Source: DAOUJW01 sp965218945
GTDB lineage: Bacteria > Chloroflexota > Dehalococcoidia > Lucifugimonadales > UBA2985
DNA: 64,000 nt
Direction: 5' to 3'
Assembly: GCA_965218945.1 (NCBI GenBank)
Contig: OZ244718.1
Span: forward strand, 744,001-808,000
Shown: positions 54,157 through 60,875 of the stretch, in pieces
Layout of the letters: every line of letters starts with the position of its first letter
Numbering within the stretch: position 1 is the first letter of the stretch
Translations under genes and position numbers: made by a program
Notes under the pieces: model-generated
Told to the model about the DNA's origin: nothing
Database searches by the model: none
Seen by the model: the letters and a program-made list of their open reading frames with translations, nothing else

Positions 54157-54366
54157 ATGAACGGCAAAGCAAACAGGGCTGAGGTCTTCATGAAGGCGTT
54201 TGAGTCCCTGTCAAAGGCGGAGAAGAGGGTGGTAGTTTCTCGGCTGCTTGATGACCCCCAGCTCCGAGAAGAGGTGCTGGATATTGGGCTCGTCCGAGAG
54301 TGCGAGACAGAGCCTGCCCGACCACTTGAGAAGAACTTGGCAGATAGGGGTGCCAATGAAGGCTGA
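54157..54366 (+). CDS. Antitoxin-like protein, copy A, 69 aa
   Basis: This small helical protein opens RAEVFMKAFESLSKAEKRVVVSRLLDDPQLREEVLDIGLV and ends in an acidic, disordered-looking tail. It is a paralogue of the next gene (AEVF-ALESLSKAEKR-V-SRLLD-P-LRE-VLDI shared). Short N-terminal helical domain plus acidic tail is the usual layout of antitoxins that wrap RelE/ParE toxins. It overlaps copy B by 11 bases. No known antitoxin family can be named with certainty. Confidence 0.7.
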   Translation: MNGKANRAEVFMKAFESLSKAEKRVVVSRLLDDPQLREEVLDIGLVRECETEPARPLEKNLADRGANEG

Positions 54367-54577
54367 TGGCAAGGAGAGCAGGGCAGAGGTCTTTATGATG
54401 GCTCTTGAGTCCTTGTCGAAGGCAGAGAAGAGACTGGTTGCTTCACGGCTACTGGACTATCCCTACCTCCGGGAGGATGTTCTGGACATTGCCATCATAC
54501 GAGACCGAGAGGGTGAGCCTTCGTACCCCATCGAGGAGCTCATGGCTAGAATGGGAGAGACCTCCTTGGCAGGGTGA
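54356..54577 (+). CDS. Antitoxin-like protein, copy B, 73 aa
   Basis: This is the paralogue of copy A: RAEVFMMALESLSKAEKRLVASRLLDYPYLREDVLDIAIIRDRE, with a C-terminal tail SYPIEELMARMGETSLAG that differs and probably binds the toxin. The ATG at 54356 lies inside the end of copy A. Its TGA stop overlaps the GTG start of the RelE-type toxin gene, a strong sign of translational coupling and of this being the cognate antitoxin. Confidence 0.75.
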   Translation: MKADGKESRAEVFMMALESLSKAEKRLVASRLLDYPYLREDVLDIAIIRDREGEPSYPIEELMARMGETSLAG

Positions 54578-54828
54578 CATATCGAGTCCGGTTCTCTCGC
54601 TCCGCTTGGAGGGAACTGTCCCGACTTTCGTCAAGAGAGAGTGCCCGAATCAGGGAAAAGGCTTATTCCCTTGGTGACAATCCCAGGCAGCAAGGCGCTA
54701 AGAAGCTTACAGGTCGGGAGGAGTACAGCTTGCGAGTCGGGGATTACAGGATTCTGTATACCATAGATGACCGGGATAGTTTAGTGACACTCCAAGCTGT
54801 ACGTCACCGGTGGGAGGCTTATCGCTGA
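54574..54828 (+). CDS. RelE/ParE-family toxin
   Basis: This is an 84-residue RelE-type toxin. It begins with GTG overlapping the antitoxin stop. The fold signature is visible: YRVRFSRSAWRELSRLSSRESARIREKAYSLGDNPRQQGAKKLTG, then the strands EYSLRVGDYRILYTIDDRDSLVTLQAVRHRWEAYR. RVGDYRILY is the central RelE motif, and basic residues on the last strands fit an mRNA interferase. RelE cleaves ribosome-bound mRNA in characterised members; a ParE-like role is possible too. It is 28 bases before nadC. Confidence 0.9.
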   Translation: MTYRVRFSRSAWRELSRLSSRESARIREKAYSLGDNPRQQGAKKLTGREEYSLRVGDYRILYTIDDRDSLVTLQAVRHRWEAYR

Positions 54829-54856
54829 CCAGGCTGCGAGGAGAATATACTCTGCA

Positions 54857-55705
54857 ATGCTTCAAATCACATCCTCGGTTAAGGCCATCGTAGAGCGTGC
54901 GCTGGAGGAGGACTTGGGCCAGGGCGATATCACCACCGACTCCCTGATCCCGCCGGACATCCGCGGGCTAGGATTGATCGTCGCCAAGACCACGGGCGTC
55001 ATCGCCGGCATTGAGGTAGCTCTGGAGGTCTTCCGACAGACTGATCCCTCTGTTCATACCCGCGTGCTGGCGTCCGACGGCTCTGATGTCTCCCCTGGGG
55101 ACGTGGTGGCGGAGGTGGAGGGGAGCATCGCCGGCATCCTCAAGGGCGAGCGGGTGGCCCTGAACTTCGTTCAGCGACTCAGCGGCATCGCAACGGCGAC
55201 CTCCGCCCACGTGAAGGCGGTGCAAGGGACGAAGGCCAGCATCATCGATACGCGCAAGACGGTGCCGGGGCTTCGTCAGTTGGAGAAGTACGCCGTGCGA
55301 GTCGGGGGCGGCCACAACCATCGCTACAACCTGGCCGACGGCATCCTCATCAAGGACAACCACATTGCCGCTCTGCGCGCCCAGGAGCTTGGGCTGGCGG
55401 AGATAGTGAGCCGCGCCAGGGAGAACTCGCCGCACATGCTCAGGGTTGAGGTAGAGGTGGAGTCTATTGAGGAGGCCAGGGAGGCGCTGGAGGCCCGCGC
55501 CGATGTCATTATGCTGGACAATATGTCCCCCGAGGAGATGAGGCAGGTGGTGGCGATGTCGGGAGGCAGGTGCCTCTTGGAGGCTTCAGGCGGAATCAAC
55601 CTGGAGACCGTAAGAGCCGTTGCCGAGACGGGGGTGGACCTAATATCCGTGGGCGCTCTCACCCACTCAGTCACAGCGATGGACATCAGCCTGGATATGA
55701 GGTAG
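54857..55705 (+). CDS. nadC: Nicotinate-nucleotide pyrophosphorylase (quinolinate phosphoribosyltransferase) NadC
   Basis: NadC converts quinolinate and PRPP to nicotinate mononucleotide, the step after NadA. The 282 residues show VERALEEDLGQGDITTDSL, VALNFVQRLSGIATATSAHVKAV, the core IDTRKTVPGLRQLEKYAVRVGGGHNHRYNL, DGILIKDNHIAALR, VEVEVESIEEA, DVIMLDNMSPE and ASGGINLETVRAVAETGVDLISVGALTHS. All are standard. It is functionally linked to nadA but separated from it by about 760 bases of toxin-antitoxin genes. Confidence 0.95.
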   Translation: MLQITSSVKAIVERALEEDLGQGDITTDSLIPPDIRGLGLIVAKTTGVIAGIEVALEVFRQTDPSVHTRVLASDGSDVSPGDVVAEVEGSIAGILKGERVALNFVQRLSGIATATSAHVKAVQGTKASIIDTRKTVPGLRQLEKYAVRVGGGHNHRYNLADGILIKDNHIAALRAQELGLAEIVSRARENSPHMLRVEVEVESIEEAREALEARADVIMLDNMSPEEMRQVVAMSGGRCLLEASGGINLETVRAVAETGVDLISVGALTHSVTAMDISLDMR

Positions 55706-55826
55706 AGCAAGTCTGTGTGGCTGGCTTGGCGGCGTCAATGCAGAGGCTTTCCAAGGACGAACGTCTGCCAGAAAATTCGGAGGCCGCCACAAGAGTGTCC
55801 GTTTGATGTGGTATGGGCTGCCATGA

Positions 55827-55855
55827 TTGTCCCTGGCAGCTTGATGTGATATACT
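55827..55855 (+). promoter_or_regulatory. Promoter of the rpsB operon
   Basis: TTGTCC at 55827-55832 and TATACT at 55850-55855 are 17 bases apart; TGA just before the -10 makes it an extended -10 promoter. It lies 55 bases before the rpsB ATG at 55910. The rest of the 55706-55909 gap holds nothing else I can identify. Confidence 0.7.
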
Positions 55856-55909
55856 TGGCGAAAATTATCGTGTGGGCTTGTGCCTGTAAGGAGTAGGAAG
55901 GCAGGTCTT

Positions 55910-56749
55910 ATGGTCGTATCGGAAGAGCGGGAGCCAGCGCCTCAGCCTCAAGAGACGCTGACAATGAAGTCATTACTGGAAGCCGGGGTGCATTTCGGGC
56001 ATCAAACCCAGAGATGGCATCCTCGGATGAAGCAATTCATATTCGCCCAGCGGAACGGGATCCACATCATAGACCTGCAGCAGACTATGTACCTCCTGGA
56101 TCGGGCGCGCCAGTTCATATCTAACGTCGTAGCGGGCGGAGATAGCGTCCTCTTTGTGGGCACCAAGCGGCAGGCCCAGGACTCCATAGAGCTGGCGGCC
56201 AAAAGGTGCGAGATGTTCTACGTCAAGCACAGGTGGCTTGGCGGCATGCTGACCAACTTCCCAACCATCCAGGGCCGTATCGACCACTTGGTACGCTTGG
56301 AAGAGCGGCAGGCGCGTGGTGGGTTCGGTCTTCTCACCAAGAAGGAAGGCCTGAAGCTGGAGGACGAGATAGAGCGGTTGAACAGGAACTTCGGCGGCGT
56401 CAAGGAAATGACTCGACTGCCCGGCGCGCTTTTCGTGGTGGACATAGGCAGGGAGAAGATAGCCGTGGCGGAGGGCCGTCGAATGGGCATTCCCATAGTC
56501 GCCATAGTTGATACCGACGGCGACCCGAACCTGGTGGACTATCCTATTGCCGGCAACGATGACGCTATACGCTCCATCAGCCTGGTGACTGCTCGCATGG
56601 CCGACGCCGTTGGCGACGGCATGAACAGGCGCAGGGAGCTTGCCATGACGCTGGCGGCGGAGGAAGAGGCGGATTTGGACGATGAGGATATACAAGAGAT
56701 GCTACAGGACCAGGACGAAAACGGTGCTGAGCAGCAGGGGGATGTATAG
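55910..56749 (+). CDS. rpsB: 30S ribosomal protein S2
   Basis: S2 binds the small-subunit head-body junction with S1. The 279 residues contain MKSLLEAGVHFGHQTQRWHPRMKQFIF, NGIHIIDLQQT, VLFVGTKRQAQD, RWLGGMLTNFPTI, PGALFVVDIGREKIAVAEGRRMGIPIVAIVDTDGDP and PIAGNDDAIRSI, a complete S2. A short N-terminal Glu/Pro/Gln-rich extension of about 20 residues and an acidic C-terminus are extra. The ATG at 55910 is preferred over a GTG at 55880. It is the first gene of rpsB-tsf-pyrH-frr-uppS. Confidence 0.95.
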   Translation: MVVSEEREPAPQPQETLTMKSLLEAGVHFGHQTQRWHPRMKQFIFAQRNGIHIIDLQQTMYLLDRARQFISNVVAGGDSVLFVGTKRQAQDSIELAAKRCEMFYVKHRWLGGMLTNFPTIQGRIDHLVRLEERQARGGFGLLTKKEGLKLEDEIERLNRNFGGVKEMTRLPGALFVVDIGREKIAVAEGRRMGIPIVAIVDTDGDPNLVDYPIAGNDDAIRSISLVTARMADAVGDGMNRRRELAMTLAAEEEADLDDEDIQEMLQDQDENGAEQQGDV

Positions 56750-56753
56750 AGAT

Positions 56754-57260
56754 ATGGTTCAGGCGTCAGTAGAAGCTATAAAGGCGTTGAGGGAACAGAC
56801 CAGCGCAGGGATAATGGACTGTAAGCGAGCCCTGGAGGAGGCGGGCGGCGACGTGGCCCAGGCCGCGGAGCTGCTGCGTCAGAAGGGAGTAATCCTTGCC
56901 GGCAAGAAGGCCGGTCGGGATACTCAAGAGGGGGCTGTTGACTGCTACATTCACACCGGCGGCCGAGTAGGCGCTCTGGTTGAGGTGAACTGCGAGACGG
57001 ACTTCGTAGCCAGGACTCCGGAGTTCAAGGATCTGGTGCACAACCTGGCGATGCAGGTGGCGGCGATGTCTCCTCGCTTCCTGGACAGCGAAGCGGTCCC
57101 GGACGAATTTACCGTAAACCCTGAAGAGGCCTGCCTGCTGGAGCAGCCCTTCATCAAAGATCCGACAAAGACCATAAGAGACCTGATCACCGAGACGGTA
57201 GGCCAGGTTGGGGAAAACATTCGAGTGAGACGGTTTGAAAGGTTCGCCCTTGGAGAGTAG
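56754..57260 (+). CDS. tsf: Elongation factor Ts, short form
   Basis: EF-Ts exchanges GDP for GTP on EF-Tu. The 168-residue protein is the short type: UBA-like N-terminus ASVEAIKALREQTSAGIMDCKRALEEAGGD, the EF-Tu contacting motif CETDFVART, and one C-terminal subdomain (LAMQVAAM ... IRDLITETVGQVGENIRVRRFERF). The long coiled-coil-containing subdomain of E. coli EF-Ts (283 residues) is absent, as in several other phyla. The ATG at 56754 lies 4 bases after the rpsB stop; a start at 56742 would overlap rpsB. Its end overlaps the possible pyrH start. Confidence 0.93.
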   Translation: MVQASVEAIKALREQTSAGIMDCKRALEEAGGDVAQAAELLRQKGVILAGKKAGRDTQEGAVDCYIHTGGRVGALVEVNCETDFVARTPEFKDLVHNLAMQVAAMSPRFLDSEAVPDEFTVNPEEACLLEQPFIKDPTKTIRDLITETVGQVGENIRVRRFERFALGE

Positions 57261-58002
57261 GGGCATCCCGGACGCTGGTGTCAAATACAGTCGAGCTTTG
57301 CTCAAAGTGAGCGGAGAGGCTCTAAAGGGAGAACGGCCCTACGGCGTGGACCCCAAGGCGGTGTCTTTCCTGGCCCGGCAGATCAAGGAAGCGGTGGAGT
57401 TGGGAGTGGAGTTGGGGCTTGTTGTGGGGGCGGGGAACTGGTGGCGGGGGCAGGAAGCCTCCGTTCAGGGAATGGACAGGGCGACCGCCGACTACGCCGG
57501 TATGCTGGCTACAATCATCAACGCGTTGGCCCTGCAGGACGCTCTGGAGAGAGAGGGCATCACGACTCGCACCCAGACGGCCTTTGCAGTGCAGGCGGTG
57601 GCGGAGCCTTACATAAGGAGGCGTGCTATTCGTCATCTGGAAAAGGGCAGGGTGGTGATTCTCGCCGCCGGCACCGGAAGTCCCTACATGACAACCGACA
57701 CCGCAGCTGGACTGCGCGCGGTGGAGTTGGGCGCTGAGGTCCTCCTTATGAGCAAAAATCAGGTGGACGGCGTGTACGACTCCGACCCCAGGGTCAATCT
57801 CCAGGCCAAGAAATTCGACCACATAACCTATATGGAGGCGCTGAATCTTCGGCTGGATGTTATGGACACCACTGCGCTTTCTCTTTGTATGGACAACAGA
57901 CTTCCCATAGTGGTCTTCGATATGTACATTGCCGAGAGCCTTACACGCATACTCAAGGGCGAATCACTGGGTACTCTCATTACGGACGGCGCTGGGCAAT
58001 AG
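57235..58002 (+). CDS. pyrH: Uridylate kinase PyrH
   Basis: PyrH phosphorylates UMP to UDP, feeding pyrimidine nucleotide synthesis. The 255 residues show the family core ALLKVSGEALKGERPYGVDP, GLVVGAGNWWRGQEA, MLATIINALALQDALE, FAVQAVAEPYIRRRAIRHLEKGRVVILAAGTGSPYMTTDTAAGLRAVELGAEVLLMSKNQVDGVYDSDP and VVFDMYIAESLTRIL. The start is ambiguous: only TTG codons at 57235 and 57250 are in frame before the conserved core, both inside the end of tsf, with weak ribosome-binding sites. Overlap with tsf suggests translational coupling. Confidence 0.94.
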   Translation: MKGSPLESRGIPDAGVKYSRALLKVSGEALKGERPYGVDPKAVSFLARQIKEAVELGVELGLVVGAGNWWRGQEASVQGMDRATADYAGMLATIINALALQDALEREGITTRTQTAFAVQAVAEPYIRRRAIRHLEKGRVVILAAGTGSPYMTTDTAAGLRAVELGAEVLLMSKNQVDGVYDSDPRVNLQAKKFDHITYMEALNLRLDVMDTTALSLCMDNRLPIVVFDMYIAESLTRILKGESLGTLITDGAGQ

Positions 58003-58027
58003 TAACTTTCTACGTATGGAGCGGCCA

Positions 58028-58591
58028 ATGGTTACTATCAATGAAGTTTTGGAAGAGTCGGACGTCAGGAAGAAGAGATCGGTGGAGGCGCTGAAGAAGG
58101 AGTTGAGCGTCATCAGGACCGGGAGAGCCAGTCCTGGCCTGATAGAGAATATCCTGGTGGACTACTACGGCACATCTACTCCCTTGAACCAGCTGGCCTC
58201 TATCACCGTTCCGGAGGCGCGCTTGCTGGTGGTGCAGCCCTGGGACCGCAAGAGCCTGCTTGCAGTGGAGAAGGCCATCTTGAAGAACGATCTGGGGTTG
58301 AATCCCAGCAACGACGGGACCGTACTTCGTCTAGCAATACCTCAGCTTACCGAGGAGCGCCGCAAGGATCTGGTGCGGTTGGTGCGGAAGAAGGCTGAAG
58401 ATGGCCGGGTGGAGGTGCGGAACATCAGGCGGAGCATACTTGAAAAGCTGAGGGCGCTGGAGAAGGACAAGGAGATATCCCAGGACGAGTCCAAGCGCGC
58501 CCAGGACCAACTGCAGAAGATGACTGACCTTCACATCGCTCAGATGGACTCCATAGCAGAGGAGAAAGAGAAAGAGGTTTTGGAGGTCTAG
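58028..58591 (+). CDS. frr: Ribosome recycling factor
   Basis: RRF releases ribosomes after termination with EF-G. The 187 residues have the standard two-domain layout: long helices with LKKELSVIRTGRASPGLIENILVDYYG, the small domain with TPLNQLASITVPEARLLVVQPWD, LEKAILKNDLGLNPSNDGTVLRLAIPQLTEERRKDLVR (with the equivalent VEKAI here), and a final helix. The ATG at 58028 has GGAG upstream. It is 13 bases from uppS and 25 bases after pyrH. Confidence 0.95.
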   Translation: MVTINEVLEESDVRKKRSVEALKKELSVIRTGRASPGLIENILVDYYGTSTPLNQLASITVPEARLLVVQPWDRKSLLAVEKAILKNDLGLNPSNDGTVLRLAIPQLTEERRKDLVRLVRKKAEDGRVEVRNIRRSILEKLRALEKDKEISQDESKRAQDQLQKMTDLHIAQMDSIAEEKEKEVLEV

Positions 58592-58604
58592 GGCGAGACA
58601 GCCC

Positions 58605-59357
58605 ATGAAATCGCAAAACCAAGCAACCATACAAAACGGGTCCCGAAAGGGTCCCATACCCGTGCACGTAGCCATAATTATGGACGGCAACGGGAGGTGG
58701 GCCAGGCAGCGAAGGCTCCCAAGGTTAGCCGGACACAAGGCCGGGACTGAGAACATACGCCGCGTCATAGAAGGTTTTTCCGACGCCGGCGTGAAGTACC
58801 TGACCATCTACGCCTTCTCGACGGAGAACTGGGACCGCCCGTCTGAGGAAGTACACGGGCTGATGGATATCATCCAGGACGTCATCCACAGAGAGGCCCA
58901 GGCACTGCACAAGCAGGGTGTCAGGTTGCGGCACCTGGGCAGGTTGGACAGGCTCTCCCCCCAGCTTCAGAAAGCCGTGTGCGATGCAGTGGATCTCACC
59001 AAGGGCAACGACGTCATCACCCTGAACGTGGCTTTTGACTACGGAGGAAGGGCGGAGATCCTGGAATCGATACGCGCCCTGGTGAGAGAGGGCGTGGCCC
59101 CCGAGCAGATAGATGAGAATATGCTCAGCAGTCGCCTCTACACCGCCGGCATCCCGGACCCCGACCTTATTATACGCACGGGCGGCGAGCTTAGACTGAG
59201 CAACTTCCTGCTGTGGCAGTCGGCGTACAGCGAATACTATTGCACGCCCGCCCTCTGGCCTGACTTCAACCAGGAGGAGCTTGAAAAGGCCTTGGTGGCC
59301 TACAGCCAGCGCGCCCGGCGCTTTGGGAGGGTGGAAAACAGCCAGCCGCTACTGTGA
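58605..59357 (+). CDS. uppS: Isoprenyl (undecaprenyl) diphosphate synthase UppS
   Basis: UppS extends farnesyl diphosphate with isopentenyl units in cis to make the lipid carrier for cell-envelope glycans. The 250 residues have HVAIIMDGNGRWARQRRLPRLAGHKAGTENIRR (catalytic Asp in MDGNGRWA), LTIYAFSTENWDRP, FDYGGRAEI and DPDLIIRTGGELRLSNFLLWQSAYSEYYC (substrate-binding Glu and Arg), ending in a short tail. It is the final gene of the rpsB operon; the next gene on this strand is not cdsA as in many bacteria but a Doc module on the opposite strand. Its last codons are copied in the repeat at 60097. Confidence 0.95.
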   Translation: MKSQNQATIQNGSRKGPIPVHVAIIMDGNGRWARQRRLPRLAGHKAGTENIRRVIEGFSDAGVKYLTIYAFSTENWDRPSEEVHGLMDIIQDVIHREAQALHKQGVRLRHLGRLDRLSPQLQKAVCDAVDLTKGNDVITLNVAFDYGGRAEILESIRALVREGVAPEQIDENMLSSRLYTAGIPDPDLIIRTGGELRLSNFLLWQSAYSEYYCTPALWPDFNQEELEKALVAYSQRARRFGRVENSQPLL

Positions 59358-59376
59358 CGCTGGCGCTTGCCTAACC
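59351..59376 (+). repeat. 26-bp direct repeat, left copy, flanking the Doc module
   Basis: The repeat starts ACTGTGACGC and ends CTAACC. It includes the uppS stop codon. The right copy at 60097-60122 matches 24 of 26 bases. A shorter match, ACGCTGGCGCTTG, occurs at 574-586 at the end of ftsH. Confidence 0.7.
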
Positions 59377-59398
59377 GCAATATAAACCTTGCTTGTCA

Positions 59399-59785
59399 TC
59401 AAGACTCCCGCAACGGACGGAAGTGCTCCTCGAGCCAGACCGCCAGCTCTGCGAATCTGAACGAGTTGGTCTCGAACAAGTGCATGAAGAAGGCGTGAGC
59501 CTCTTCGCTGTCGCAGTCTATGTAGTGGCCGTTCATGCGAAGAAACGCTTCGGTGGTAGCGAAGGCGGTTCGCTTGTTGCCGTCCACGAAGGGGTGATTC
59601 ATGGTCAGGCTCTCCAAGAGGGCGGCTGCTTCCTCAACTAGGGTGTCGTAGTACCCCATCTGTGGCCGCATGATTGCGGAAGCCAGCGCGCCTTCGTCAC
59701 GGATGCCTAAAGCGCCGCCGAATTCGCTTATTAATGCATCATGGAACTCAATGACCTCCTCAATTGTGGGGAAGTCGTGGGTCAC
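59399..59785 (-). CDS. doc: Doc-family (Fic fold) toxin
   Basis: This is a 128-residue death-on-curing type protein. The Fic motif HPFVDGNKR is at residues 64-72, with the preceding RDEGALASAIMRPQ region and FFMHLFETNSFRFAELAVWL after it. Doc phosphorylates EF-Tu in the P1 system; other Fic proteins AMPylate targets, and here the substrate is not known. The GTG start overlaps the TGA of the antitoxin gene (59782-59785), the classic coupled order antitoxin-toxin. It is on the strand opposite to uppS. Confidence 0.92.
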   Translation of the reverse strand: MTHDFPTIEEVIEFHDALISEFGGALGIRDEGALASAIMRPQMGYYDTLVEEAAALLESLTMNHPFVDGNKRTAFATTEAFLRMNGHYIDCDSEEAHAFFMHLFETNSFRFAELAVWLEEHFRPLRES

Positions 59786-60009
59786 TTGGCTAGCAACTCA
59801 TAGAGGCGCCGGTGCCTTTCGACGCTGGCGCGGTAGTGGGCCATTACCTCCGGGCGAACCTTGCCTTGCTCTCTGCTTTCAAGGTACTGTTGCATGGCGT
59901 CTTCCAGCACCGACTGGAAGTGACGCCCCTCCGTCCGCGCAACATCACGCATTGCGGCCAGCAGCTCCGGGGAGGCCTGGCTGGAGAACTTCTCTCGTGT
60001 TGTAGCCAT
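59782..60009 (-). CDS. Antitoxin of the Doc module
   Basis: This is a 75-residue protein from the ATG at 60009, eight bases after AGGAG; the longer open frame to 60234 is not used. The N-terminal part (FSSQASPELLAAMRDVARTEGRHFQSVLEDAMQQYLESRE) looks like a ribbon-helix-helix or short helical DNA-binding domain, and the C-terminal helix VMAHYRASVERHRRLYELLAK is a likely Doc-binding segment. It is the first gene of the pair and the expected repressor of the module. It is not Phd-like in sequence by eye. Confidence 0.87.
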   Translation of the reverse strand: MATTREKFSSQASPELLAAMRDVARTEGRHFQSVLEDAMQQYLESREQGKVRPEVMAHYRASVERHRRLYELLAK

Positions 60010-60096
60010 GGAAAGCGCTCCTGTATGGTTTCGTTCTATTGTGAGTCTAAGAGACCAATGCGTCAAGATGGTTCTTGATGACATCGGACCGCCGGT

Positions 60097-60122
60097 ACTG
60101 TGACGCCGGCGCTTGGCTAACC
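60097..60122 (+). repeat. 26-bp direct repeat, right copy
   Basis: This is the copy of 59351-59376 with two mismatches. It lies between the antitoxin gene and the HAD gene and resembles the end of uppS (GGTACTGTGA versus GCTACTGTGA). Together the two copies bound the Doc module. Confidence 0.7.
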
Positions 60123-60869
60123 AAAAAGGGGCGAGTCTTGCAGGGCCTGTGGGAACTCTCCCAGGCTCTGTACGGTCATGTGAGGCGTAGCTATCTTCTC
60201 CTGGCCCTCCGCGTCGCCCAGCAGCACAGTCCACATACTGGCCCGGTTGCCCCCGTGGATGTCGTTGGCGATGTGGTCTCCCAGGTGGACTGCCCTGTCT
60301 GGTGACGTTCCTAAAGCGTCCAGGGTCGTGTGGAACATCTCGATAGAAGGCTTGGAGAGCCTCACCTCGTCTGAGAAGGTGAGGACCTGAAAGAAATCAA
60401 GGAGATCGTGCTGAGCCAGATATCTGCGGAACAGCCGGCCTGGGGTCATGCCGGTGTTGGATATCATGCCCAGTTTGTACCCCTGCTTTGACAGCTCCTC
60501 CAGGCATCCGTAGGCCTCCTCGTCAACTCTGGGAGGGAAATCGAAGAAGGACTCGGCGTACCAGTAGGTGATCCGCTCCACCACGTCTCCGTCCAGACGA
60601 CGAGACAGGCCTTCATCGATGAAGTCTATGAACATATTGACCTGCTCGTCGAAGGTGACGTCCTTCTCGTCGTGGTGTATTACGCGACAAGCGCGGAAGC
60701 AGCTTCTGTACGCCTCCCGGAGGTGGTCGAGCGAGTAGTCGTAGCCCGCGTCGGTGAGGGCTTCAATAGCGCCCTCAAGACGGCGCTGCGTCCTCGCCCT
60801 GCCCAGCTCGCGGTCGTCTATTATGAGGGTCTGCCAAAGGTCGAATGTGATGGCGTCGATTGCGGGCAT
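60117..60869 (-). CDS. HAD-family hydrolase
   Basis: This is a 250-residue haloacid-dehalogenase-type hydrolase. The nucleophile motif is ITFDLWQTLI, with Trp where many phosphatases have the second Asp. The cap domain follows (residues about 15-115), motif II GMISNTGMTP with the Ser/Thr region, motif III Lys in VRLSKPSIEMF and motif IV VHLGDHIANDIHGG. The DxW variant and helical cap fit the HAD subfamily IA, which includes nucleotidases such as YjjG. It lies 6 bases after ade, so in this purine salvage operon a nucleotidase or phosphatase role is the sensible guess. Confidence 0.9.
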   Translation of the reverse strand: MPAIDAITFDLWQTLIIDDRELGRARTQRRLEGAIEALTDAGYDYSLDHLREAYRSCFRACRVIHHDEKDVTFDEQVNMFIDFIDEGLSRRLDGDVVERITYWYAESFFDFPPRVDEEAYGCLEELSKQGYKLGMISNTGMTPGRLFRRYLAQHDLLDFFQVLTFSDEVRLSKPSIEMFHTTLDALGTSPDRAVHLGDHIANDIHGGNRASMWTVLLGDAEGQEKIATPHMTVQSLGEFPQALQDSPLFG

Positions 60870-60875
60870 GGCGGG

